Part shown: piece after piece, positions 1 to 6,248 of the stretch | How positions within the stretch are numbered: position 1 is the stretch's first letter | Layout of the letters: each line of letters begins with the position of its first letter | Assembly (NCBI GenBank): GCA_964447445.1 | Contig: CAYUSW010000078.1 | Coordinates: 1 to 12,069, forward strand | Direction: 5' to 3' | Length of the DNA: 12,069 nt | Source of the DNA: CAIOGO01 sp964447445 | GTDB taxonomy: Bacteria; Bipolaricaulota; Bipolaricaulia; UBA7950; UBA9294 | The notes under the pieces: generated by a model | Seen by the model: the letters and a program-made list of their open reading frames with translations, nothing else | What the model was told of the DNA's origin: nothing | Database searches by the model: none | Position numbers and translations under genes: made by a program

Positions 1-1
1 C

Positions 2-1972
2 GCGGCGCAGGGACAAGGCGGCGTCATCCTGCTCTTGAGCGATGGGGAAGGGAACTGCGGCGGCCAGGAGGCTGTGGTAGCGCAGATGCTGGCCACCATG
101 CAGCCTCCGATCGTTCTTCACGTCGTGGGATTGGACATCGAGCCCGGGGCTAGTGAGGCGCTGCAAGCCATGGCCCAGATGACGGGGGGCTCCTACTGGG
201 GCGTGTTCGACGCGGCGTCCATTGCGGACGCGCTCTTTGCCGCCGTCACGACCCCCGTGGCGCAGCCCGAGCCCATCCCGGCAACCTCGAGCATCCCTCC
301 GAGCTACGCGTGCTTCGGAGTTACCCATGTTGTGTACGGGACCGAAGGTGACGATGTGATGTACGGAACCTCCGAGAACGACCTCTTCTTCGGCCTCGGA
401 GGCAACGACTTCATCATCGGCTTGGGTGGGACCGACGTGCTCGTCGGCGGGCCCGGCAACGACATTCTGGAGGGCGGAATCGGAGACGACGTCCTCTTCG
501 GCGGCGAGGGTGACGACCTCCTCTTCGGTGGCGTCGGCAATGACAGCGTGTGTGGCGGACCCGGCAGTGACTCCCTCGAGGGCGAAGCCGGGAACGACAT
601 TCTGGATGGCGGCGAGGGCTGCGACACGCTCCTCGGCGGCGACGGCCAGAACGCGCTCTACTGCGCGGACGGGCTCGACGCGCTGTTCCAGGGCACCGCA
701 GTGTTCGGGGCGTTCGGCCTCTGCAATGATGGCTGCACCCCCCAGTGCCCAGCGCCCGAGAGACCGGCTTGTCCTCTCCCCGCAGCGGCACCCTGCCCAC
801 CGGGCGCGCCCGTTCTGCTTCCCCCGCTGCCGTGCAAGACCCCGCCGACCGCCAAGGTCGTGAACGAGGGAGACTCGATTCGCTTGCACGGGACGGCATC
901 GGACTACGACTGCAACATCCTGTCGACCCTGTGGGACGCTTCCGCTGGAACCTTCGACAACGCCACGTCCCTCGACCCGATCTACACGGCTCCCATGCTG
1001 TCGGGATGCGGTGAAGTCGAGGTTGTCGTGGCGCTAACGGCCGTTGACAGCTGCGGCTCCTCGGGTACAGACTCGTTCAAGCTCCTCGTGGTCAACGTCA
1101 ACCACCCGCCGGCCGTCTTCGCCGGAGACGACATCTTCATCAACGAAGGCGAGGCAGTGGTTCTGCGGGCGATGGCACAGGACGTCGACGCGGAGGGCTT
1201 CTCGGTCCGCTGGGCCGCAGCGGGTCCGGGCTCCTTTGACGACCCGAGCGTCGTCTGTGCCGTCTTCCGCGCGCCGCTGATCGATCTGTGCGAAGGCATC
1301 GACGTCCCGCTCACCGTGACGGTCGTGGACCCCTGTGGCGCCTCTGCGTGCGACACCGTAGTCGTCCACATCCGAGACGTGAACCGTGCGCCGATCGTAG
1401 ATCTCGGTCCCGATTTCGCAATCGACGAGGGCCAAACGATTCGGTGGACGCCCGTCGCGACGGATCCGGACGGCGACCGCCTGCGCTACTGCTGGACAGC
1501 GTCGGCGGGCCGTTTCGACGCGCCCGACACACCCTGCCCTGCTTTCACCGCCCCCACGACATGCAATTGCGCCGGGGAACCGATCGTCCTCACGTTGACG
1601 GTCACGGACCCCTGCGGCCTCGCGGCCACAGACTCCGTCACCGTTCAAGTGCGCAACATCAACCACGCGCCGACTGCCAGACTGGAAGACGGTCTGTGCG
1701 TCCTGGAGGGCGACACGATCACGCTCCTTCCCCAGACCGTGGATCCGGATGGGGATGTTCTGCGCTATGCGTGGACCGTTTCGGCAGGCCGGCTGGACAG
1801 CACGTGCATCGCTACCCCCGTGTTCTTGGCGCCGATCACGGCCGACTGCACGGGAATGGACGTGACCGTGACCTTGACCGTTACGGATCCGTGCGGACTC
1901 GCCGCGACGGATTCGACGGTCGTCCGCGTCCAGAATGTGAACCAACCGCCGAGGGTGGTGGCGGACCCGTAG
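2..1972 (+). CDS. Partial secreted vWA / RTX-repeat / Ig-like repeat protein (5' end outside window)
   Basis: The frame is open to the left edge, and the first residues (VILLLSDGEGN) are the middle of a von Willebrand A domain, so the TTG at 35 is not the true start. The visible 656 residues read in order: C-terminal part of a vWA domain (about 1-90, with the late ALQAMAQMTGG signature); about ten RTX-like calcium-binding nonapeptides (about 112-220); a Cys/Pro-rich linker (about 225-278); four Ig/PKD/cadherin-like repeats of 88-94 residues (about 280-647); and a 10-residue tail. The repeats carry several cysteines each and the Asp-rich RTX turns normally bind calcium, which fits an extracellular or surface protein; no C-terminal membrane anchor is visible. 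Its role is unknown; adhesion or matrix binding is inference. The gene stands alone before a terminator, and no type I secretion gene lies nearby. Confidence 0.85.
   Translation, partial: AAQGQGGVILLLSDGEGNCGGQEAVVAQMLATMQPPIVLHVVGLDIEPGASEALQAMAQMTGGSYWGVFDAASIADALFAAVTTPVAQPEPIPATSSIPPSYACFGVTHVVYGTEGDDVMYGTSENDLFFGLGGNDFIIGLGGTDVLVGGPGNDILEGGIGDDVLFGGEGDDLLFGGVGNDSVCGGPGSDSLEGEAGNDILDGGEGCDTLLGGDGQNALYCADGLDALFQGTAVFGAFGLCNDGCTPQCPAPERPACPLPAAAPCPPGAPVLLPPLPCKTPPTAKVVNEGDSIRLHGTASDYDCNILSTLWDASAGTFDNATSLDPIYTAPMLSGCGEVEVVVALTAVDSCGSSGTDSFKLLVVNVNHPPAVFAGDDIFINEGEAVVLRAMAQDVDAEGFSVRWAAAGPGSFDDPSVVCAVFRAPLIDLCEGIDVPLTVTVVDPCGASACDTVVVHIRDVNRAPIVDLGPDFAIDEGQTIRWTPVATDPDGDRLRYCWTASAGRFDAPDTPCPAFTAPTTCNCAGEPIVLTLTVTDPCGLAATDSVTVQVRNINHAPTARLEDGLCVLEGDTITLLPQTVDPDGDVLRYAWTVSAGRLDSTCIATPVFLAPITADCTGMDVTVTLTVTDPCGLAATDSTVVRVQNVNQPPRVVADP
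335..664 (+). repeat. RTX-type nonapeptide repeat block
   Basis: This stretch of imperfect 27-bp units encodes tandem GGxGxDxLx-type nonapeptides, for example GGPGNDILE, GGIGDDVLF and GGEGDDLLF. In the hemolysin-type calcium-binding family these units form a calcium-stabilised beta-roll. Some units depart from consensus: two carry Cys (VCGGPGSD and GGEGCD), and the first two have Thr or Ser where Gly is usual. The units differ at synonymous positions, so this is an old, diverged array and not a recent expansion. Confidence 0.85.
839..1942 (+). repeat. Four tandem Ig/PKD/cadherin-like domain repeats with cysteines
   Basis: Four protein repeats lie end to end at 839-1102, 1103-1384, 1385-1663 and 1664-1942. 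Units 2-4 open with a short x(A/P)P motif, all four carry a (N/D)EG or LEG turn, and each closes with a strand ending V(N/R/Q)(V/D/I)N. The middle has a (D/A)xDxDxDxL...W..S.G.(F/L)D pattern, which is clearest in units 3 and 4. This resembles bacterial PKD/cadherin-like beta-sandwich modules. Each unit carries three or more Cys, one always in a (D)(S/P)CG motif near the end, so disulfides are likely. Units 3 and 4 share LTVTDPCGLAATDS exactly in protein but with many synonymous base differences. Confidence 0.75.
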
Positions 1973-1990
1973 TCGCGGTCTCCGGGCCAC

Positions 1991-2554
1991 CTATCGGTTG
2001 ATCTCTGATCTGCTCCTCCCTTCCGCGAGGGAGGAGCAGATCGTCTTTTCAGCCTCGCACGCCGTCTGCCCCAGCATCTCGAGAACCAGGTCGCCGACAG
2101 GGTTCTTGCCGACGAGCGCGTGAGCGGCATGGAGATGGAGACACTTCAGGTGGCTCCGATCGCCGATGCCTCCAATCCCCTTCCTGCCCAGCTCCTGTAG
2201 CCTGTCGCGCGCCTCGAGCTCGCGGCTCTCTTCCTGCGTGAGGGAATCCAAGCGAGTCCTGGCGTACTCCTCATGGGCTCGGTCGAGCGACTCCCGCAGC
2301 CCCTCTTCCAGCGCCAGCCGCTCCTCGAAGCGTTTGACCCACCCCTGCGCCTCGATCTCACCAATCGCGCGCCGAAGAAACGGACACGAGATCCAGTAGA
2401 GCGTCGGGAACAAGCCGCCGTCCATGACGGGCGAAACCTGCAATACCGCGGGGAATCCGTGGATGCATCGGCGCGCGATGGAGTACGTCCCGCGCGGGAT
2501 GCGCCCGATCTGGCGGGCAATCAAGTCCTTGTCTCTCAGAGTGACTCGTTCCAT
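1991..2554 (-). CDS. DUF501 family protein
   Basis: This is a 187-residue protein when read from the ATG at 2554. That start is chosen because AGGAG lies 6 nt upstream and because the family homology begins soon after it; a frame extension to 2632 has no such support. The DUF501 hallmarks are visible: CIHGFPAVLQVSPVMDGG (about 30-47), FPTLYWISCPFL just after it, a charged helical middle, then GIGG...LKCLHLHAAHAL and NPVG near 130-155. The family has no established biochemical role; its Cys/His-rich motif suggests metal binding, which is inference. It is the last gene of the lipoylation operon and its start overlaps the end of the lplA-like gene by 19 bp. Its final 18 codons also encode the opposing gene's terminator hairpin. 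Confidence 0.85.
   Translation of the reverse strand: MERVTLRDKDLIARQIGRIPRGTYSIARRCIHGFPAVLQVSPVMDGGLFPTLYWISCPFLRRAIGEIEAQGWVKRFEERLALEEGLRESLDRAHEEYARTRLDSLTQEESRELEARDRLQELGRKGIGGIGDRSHLKCLHLHAAHALVGKNPVGDLVLEMLGQTACEAEKTICSSLAEGRSRSEINR
2007..2050 (+). terminator. Intrinsic terminator of the vWA/RTX gene
   Basis: A perfect 14-bp stem (2007-2020 pairs with 2029-2042) has an 8-nt loop and is followed by a T-rich tail (gtcttttc). It begins 34 nt after the stop codon at 1972. The T-tract lies only on the plus-strand exit side, so it should stop plus-strand transcription. It sits wholly inside the last codons of the opposing DUF501 gene. Confidence 0.8.
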
Positions 2555-3282
2555 CCGGGGCTCCTGTACCGTGTCGCTTGGAGCTCTGCGGCACGTTGCG
2601 CTTCGCTCGCCGTGATTTCTCCCCGAGTCCACGGGCCGGCAGCCACCCCAGCCAGGGCGCGAAGTGCAGCATCAGCCGCTTCCTCCAACTCGACCGGCCG
2701 ACCGAGCGCCTCCGTCAGCGTCGTCGTCGCGTGCGGTCTCGAGGGGACGCGCTGAGGCACGTACCCGGGGCGAAGGGCACGCAGGAGGCTCGCCATCTTC
2801 AAGCCATCCGGCCGGACGAGAAGGGTTGCGTGGAGAAGAACCGCCCTCCCGCGCCGCGCCTGCGCCGCACCCGAGACCTTCCGGTTCCCCAGGAAGACCG
2901 CGCTCTCCCGCCTCTCTGCGGCAGCTCCGAGCGTGCCCCGCAGTCCGACAGCCAACGCATCCCCCCATCGCACGAACGCTTCCTCTACGGTTCCTAGACA
3001 CCCTGAGTCCCCCACGATCAGTGACACGTTGAGGTTCCCCGGGTAGTGGTATACCGTCCCGCCGCCCGAGATGCGCCGCACGATCGGGATCCCGAGCCCG
3101 ATCGCCGCTCTACGATCGCACTCGGAGGCCACGGATTGCGACCGCCCCACGACCACCGCACGATTCGCGACCCACAGCCGAATCGCGTCTTCTCCTCCTT
3201 GCCGTGCCGCCTCGAGCAGAGCCTCCTCGGTTGCGAGTCCGAGTGCGACGTCGCGCGGCGTCAGGTCGACACAGAGTCGCAT
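2536..3282 (-). CDS. lplA: Lipoate-protein ligase A family protein
   Basis: This 248-residue protein belongs to the LplA/BPL/LipB cofactor-transferase fold. The ligand-binding signature RRISGGGTVYHYPGNLN is at residues 69-85, and the catalytic-type lysine lies in GNRKVSGAAQ (K135), followed by LLHATLLV (149-156). Family members attach free lipoate or octanoate to the lysine of lipoyl domains, using ATP, or move it between domains (LipL/LipM types). The protein is shorter than E. coli LplA (about 338 aa) and lacks the C-terminal accessory domain, so ligase versus amidotransferase cannot be settled. Its start overlaps the end of lipA by 22 bp, and it sits in one operon with lipB, lipA and a stand-alone lipoyl domain. 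Confidence 0.85.
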   Translation of the reverse strand: MRLCVDLTPRDVALGLATEEALLEAARQGGEDAIRLWVANRAVVVGRSQSVASECDRRAAIGLGIPIVRRISGGGTVYHYPGNLNVSLIVGDSGCLGTVEEAFVRWGDALAVGLRGTLGAAAERRESAVFLGNRKVSGAAQARRGRAVLLHATLLVRPDGLKMASLLRALRPGYVPQRVPSRPHATTTLTEALGRPVELEEAADAALRALAGVAAGPWTRGEITASEAQRAAELQATRYRSPGWNESL

Positions 3283-4145
3283 GGCTTCCCAAGAGCTGCT
3301 TCGGCGTGGTAGGAACTCCGAACCCGCGGGCCGGCAACGACGGTCCGGAATCCCAGGGCTCGGGCCTGGTCGGCCAAGAGGTCGAACTCCTCGGGCCGGA
3401 CGTAGCGCCGTACCGGCGCCGCGCGACTCGACGGAGGCAGGTACTGCCCCAGCGTCACCGACGAGACACCGGCAGCGCGAAGATCGCGGAGCGCCTCAAC
3501 CACTTCGTCCCGCTCTTCGCCCAGCCCCAACATCAGCCCGCTCTTGACCGGCCGGCCGCGGCTGCCGCGATAGAGCAGAGTGAGGACCTCCAACGATCGC
3601 TCGTACGAGGCGCGCGCGTCCCGAAGCTCCGGCGAGATCCGGCGAACGGTCTCCAAGTTGTGGCCCAGGACGTCGGCAGCCGACGCCATCGCTCGAGCCA
3701 TGGAGACGGGATTGCCGCCGAAGTCGGGCAGCAGCACCTCCACGGATGTCGCGGGGGACGCGCGCTTCACACCCTCCACAGCCCCGGCGAACATCCCCGC
3801 CCCGCCATCCGGGAGGTCATCGCGGTCCACGGACGTGAGGACAACGTGCCGCAGACCGAGCTTCCGCACGGCGCTGGCGACGCGCTCCGCCTCGCCGGGG
3901 TCGACATCCTCGCCGATCCGCCCGCGTTGAACACCGCAGAAACGGCACGCCCGCGTGCAGATCTTTCCCAGCAGGAGGAACGTCGCCGTTCCAGCGCTCC
4001 AACACTCAACGAGATTGGGGCACTGCGCCCCCTGGCAGATGGTGTTGAGTCGCCCCTCTTCGAGCACGTCGCGCATGGCGCGCATTCCGCGGGCCTCGAC
4101 CGCCGTGGGCGCGCGCACGCGCAGCCACGTGGGTTTCTCAAACAT
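3261..4145 (-). CDS. lipA: Lipoyl synthase (radical SAM)
   Basis: This enzyme inserts two sulfur atoms into octanoyl chains bound to lipoyl domains, in the cytoplasm. The protein is 294 residues from the ATG at 4145. That start is chosen because GAGGT lies 5 nt upstream, homology begins there (FEKPTWLRVRAP), and it overlaps the lipB stop by 8 bp. Both iron-sulfur clusters are visible: the auxiliary-cluster cysteines CQGAQCPNLVEC at C37, C42 and C48, and the radical-SAM cysteines CTRACRFC at C63, C67 and C70. The C-terminal VRSSYHAEA motif supplies the conserved Ser ligand of the auxiliary cluster. Length and order match the family. It is translationally coupled to lipB upstream and to the LplA-like gene downstream. 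Confidence 0.97.
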   Translation of the reverse strand: MFEKPTWLRVRAPTAVEARGMRAMRDVLEEGRLNTICQGAQCPNLVECWSAGTATFLLLGKICTRACRFCGVQRGRIGEDVDPGEAERVASAVRKLGLRHVVLTSVDRDDLPDGGAGMFAGAVEGVKRASPATSVEVLLPDFGGNPVSMARAMASAADVLGHNLETVRRISPELRDARASYERSLEVLTLLYRGSRGRPVKSGLMLGLGEERDEVVEALRDLRAAGVSSVTLGQYLPPSSRAAPVRRYVRPEEFDLLADQARALGFRTVVAGPRVRSSYHAEAALGKPCDSVST

Positions 4146-4815
4146 GGACGACCTCAGGGAGCTCGCCGAGCACGGCCTCCCGCCAACGCACGCCCAGAAG
4201 CTCCCCATAGACGCGGCAGAACTCCGTCTCCACGTCGGCCAGCTCTGCCGCCGGAACCAGGGTGTCGTTCATCGAGACCGCCTTCACGGGAAGCCCGCAC
4301 GGGTCGATCATAGCGAAGTGCGCCGCGTCCGCTCCCACGTTCAGCGCGAGCCCATGCATGCTCACCCACCGGCGAACCGACACGCCCACGGATGCAATCT
4401 TCCCGCACTCCGTCCAAACGCCGGGGAGACCCTCCCGTCGGGACGCCGCGAGTCCGTACAGCGCAAGCGTGCGGATCGCGGCCTCCTCGAGCCTGCGCAC
4501 GTGCGCCTTGACGTCTCGATTCCAGGTCCGAAGGTCGAGGATGGGGTAGACAACGAGCTGTCCGGGCCCGTGGTAGGTCACGTCGCCGCCTCTCTCTGAA
4601 TCTCGAACCGCGACGCCTGCCTTCGCGATCTCCTCAGCGGACGTCCGAAAACTCGCCTGGCGCGCGCTGCGGCCGCGCGTGAAGACGGGCTCGTGCTCGA
4701 CCGTGAACAGAACATCGGGTATCCGGCCGACCGCGCGCAGATCGCGGGTTCGCCTCTGAAGTTCCGCCGCCTCGTCGTACGTCATCCGTCCGAGCGGGAC
4801 GTGTAGGGCGATCAT
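4138..4815 (-). CDS. lipB: Lipoyl(octanoyl) transferase
   Basis: LipB moves octanoate from acyl carrier protein to the lysine of a lipoyl domain, the first step of lipoate assembly. The 225-residue protein shows the family motifs: LFTVEHEPVFTRGR (36-49), RGGDVTYHGPGQLVVYP (75-91), the catalytic lysine in GKIASVGV (K139), and the acyl-thioester cysteine in DPCGLPVKAVS (C173). The ATG at 4815 follows the TAG of the lipoyl-domain gene by a single base, and its own stop overlaps the lipA start (ATGTTTGA). The likely immediate acceptor is therefore the product of the gene directly upstream; that pairing is an inference from position. Confidence 0.96.
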   Translation of the reverse strand: MIALHVPLGRMTYDEAAELQRRTRDLRAVGRIPDVLFTVEHEPVFTRGRSARQASFRTSAEEIAKAGVAVRDSERGGDVTYHGPGQLVVYPILDLRTWNRDVKAHVRRLEEAAIRTLALYGLAASRREGLPGVWTECGKIASVGVSVRRWVSMHGLALNVGADAAHFAMIDPCGLPVKAVSMNDTLVPAAELADVETEFCRVYGELLGVRWREAVLGELPEVVHV

Positions 4816-4816
4816 C

Positions 4817-5062
4817 CTACGCCTTCTCCACGATTCCTAGGACGTCGCCCACGCGCACACGCGCCCCCTCGGCAGCACGAACCTCTCTCAGGATTCCGCC
4901 CGACGGGGCCGGCACGACGAACGTCGTCTTCTCCGTCTCGACTTCTACAAGGTCGTCGCCCTCTTCGACCCGAGACCCTGCGTCACGGAGCCAGGCCACC
5001 ACGGTCGCGAAGGCAATGTCCCCGAGATCCGGCAGCCGGACGTCCACTTCTCTTGCACCCAT
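4817..5062 (-). CDS. Stand-alone lipoyl (biotinyl/lipoyl) domain protein
   Basis: The whole 81-residue protein is one lipoyl domain of the E2 type: VRLPDLGD near the start, GSRVEEGDDLVEVETEK at 29-45, then VPAPSGGIL and GARVRVGDVLGIVE. The modifiable lysine is K45 in VETEKTTF, the position of the lysine in the E2 ETDKA hairpin. It lacks the peripheral-subunit-binding and catalytic domains of an E2 and is much shorter than GcvH. The gene is complete: its ATG has AAAGAGGT 3 nt upstream and the TAG is one base before lipB. It heads the lipB-lipA-lplA operon, so it is probably a lipoyl carrier or assembly scaffold. Biotinylation is possible in principle but unlikely given the ETEK rather than AMKM hairpin and the neighbours. 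Confidence 0.9.
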   Translation of the reverse strand: MGAREVDVRLPDLGDIAFATVVAWLRDAGSRVEEGDDLVEVETEKTTFVVPAPSGGILREVRAAEGARVRVGDVLGIVEKA

Positions 5063-5113
5063 CGCGCACCTCTTTTCGCGGCGAGTCTAGCTGATGCGGC
5101 CGAGCTCTTCACC

Positions 5114-5142
5114 TTGCCGGCACCTCGCTGCCACTCTATAGT
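5114..5142 (+). promoter_or_regulatory. Sigma70-type promoter of ychF-tsaC
   Basis: The -35 box TTGCCG (5114-5119) and the -10 box TATAGT (5137-5142) are separated by exactly 17 bp. Transcription would begin around 5149-5150, leaving a leader of only about 10 nt before the ATG at 5160 that contains the Shine-Dalgarno. The -10 box sits in the centre of a perfect palindrome. Confidence 0.65.
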
Positions 5143-5154
5143 GGCAGCGAGGTG
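5121..5154. repeat. Perfect inverted repeat over the ychF promoter and RBS
   Basis: Two perfect 15-bp arms (5121-5135 and 5140-5154) flank the 4-base centre ctat. The repeat covers part of the -35/-10 spacer, the whole -10 box, the predicted start point and the GAGGTG Shine-Dalgarno of ychF. It could be an operator (DNA palindrome) or, if transcripts start further upstream, an RNA hairpin that hides the ribosome-binding site. No T-tract follows, so it is not a terminator. Confidence 0.8.
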
Positions 5155-5159
5155 GGAGC

Positions 5160-6248
5160 ATGGGCTTCTCGTGTGGCCTCGTGGGATTGCCGAACGCAGG
5201 CAAGTCGACCTTGTTCAACGCTCTCGCCGGCGCGTCGGCGCGCGTGGAGAGCTATCCGTTCTCCACGATCGAGGCGAACGTTGGCAGCATTCCCGTACCC
5301 GACGCGCGGCTTGACCGCCTTGCGGCGCTCTACCCGTCGAAGACCAAGGTGCCGACGCACCTTGACTTCATCGACATCGCCGGCCTTGTCGAGCGCTCGA
5401 GCGAGGGCGAGGGCATGGGAAACCAGTTCCTGTCCGAGATACGCGCTGTCGACGCCATTCTCCACGTGGTTCGGTGCTTCGAGGATCCGGACGTCGCTCA
5501 CGTCACGGGCACCCTCGACCCCCGGCGTGACATCGCCATCGTCGAGACGGAGCTCTTGCTCAAAGACCTCGAGACGCTCTCCCGCGTCGCGAAGAGGCTC
5601 CACCAGGAGTCCAAGGGAACGGATCGTCTCGCGCCGGTGCGGGCAGCGGCCTGGGATTCCCTCGTGGACAGCGTAGCGCGCGGAGTTCCCGTCCGCAGCG
5701 CCAAGATCGACCACTCGATCGAGGCGCTTGTCCGCGAGGCAAGTCCACTCACCGGGAAGCCGTGTCTTTTCGTGGCCAACGTGGGCGACGACGGAGAGAA
5801 CCGCTTCTCCGCGGAGGCGAAGGAGGCGGCTCGCGAGCGGGGCACCGAAGCCATCGTGATCCGCGGCCGCCTCGAAGCGGAGATCGTGGAGGCCGCTCCC
5901 ACCGCCGAGGAGCGCGCGGTGTTCCTCGCCGAGTACGGGCTCACGGAAACGAGCCTCGGTCTGCTCGTCCGCGCAGGCTATCGCCTACTGCATCTTGTCA
6001 CATTCTTCACCGTGGAAGGCCCCGAGGTGCGCGCCTGGACGGTTCCGGAGAGAGCGCTCGCGCCCGCGGCCGGAGCCTGCATTCACTCCGACTTCGCCGA
6101 TCGGTTCGTCCTCGCGGAGGTCATGGACCTTGATGCGCTGATCACCGCAGGCTCGCCGAAGGCGCTGCACGACGCGGGCAAGGTTCGCCGAGCGGGCCGC
6201 AACTACGCCGTCTGCGACGGCGATGTCATTCACTTCATCTGCGCATGA
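5160..6248 (+). CDS. ychF: YchF/OLA1 family ribosome-associated P-loop ATPase
   Basis: YchF is a universally conserved Obg-related P-loop protein that binds ribosomes and prefers ATP to GTP. The 362-residue length is standard. Visible motifs are the P-loop GLPNAGKST (9-17), switch II DIAGLVERSSEGEGMGNQFL (72-91), the family hallmark HVVRCFEDPDV (102-112), and NVGD (207-210) in place of the canonical GTPase NKxD, which is the usual YchF feature. The C-terminal TGS-like domain ends with AGKVRRAGRNYAVCDGDVIHF. The ATG is preceded by GAGGTGGGAG at a suitable distance. The stop overlaps the tsaC start (ATGA), so the two genes are co-translated. Confidence 0.97.
   Translation: MGFSCGLVGLPNAGKSTLFNALAGASARVESYPFSTIEANVGSIPVPDARLDRLAALYPSKTKVPTHLDFIDIAGLVERSSEGEGMGNQFLSEIRAVDAILHVVRCFEDPDVAHVTGTLDPRRDIAIVETELLLKDLETLSRVAKRLHQESKGTDRLAPVRAAAWDSLVDSVARGVPVRSAKIDHSIEALVREASPLTGKPCLFVANVGDDGENRFSAEAKEAARERGTEAIVIRGRLEAEIVEAAPTAEERAVFLAEYGLTETSLGLLVRAGYRLLHLVTFFTVEGPEVRAWTVPERALAPAAGACIHSDFADRFVLAEVMDLDALITAGSPKALHDAGKVRRAGRNYAVCDGDVIHFICA

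Noticed and set aside
3204..4313. A 369-codon plus-strand open frame opposite lipA
   Set aside because: It is antisense to lipA and the ends of lipB and lplA, with Arg/Pro/Ala-rich noise and no domain pattern.
5121..5154. The ychF palindrome as a transcription terminator
   Set aside because: No T-tract follows on either strand and it overlaps a well-formed promoter and ribosome site.
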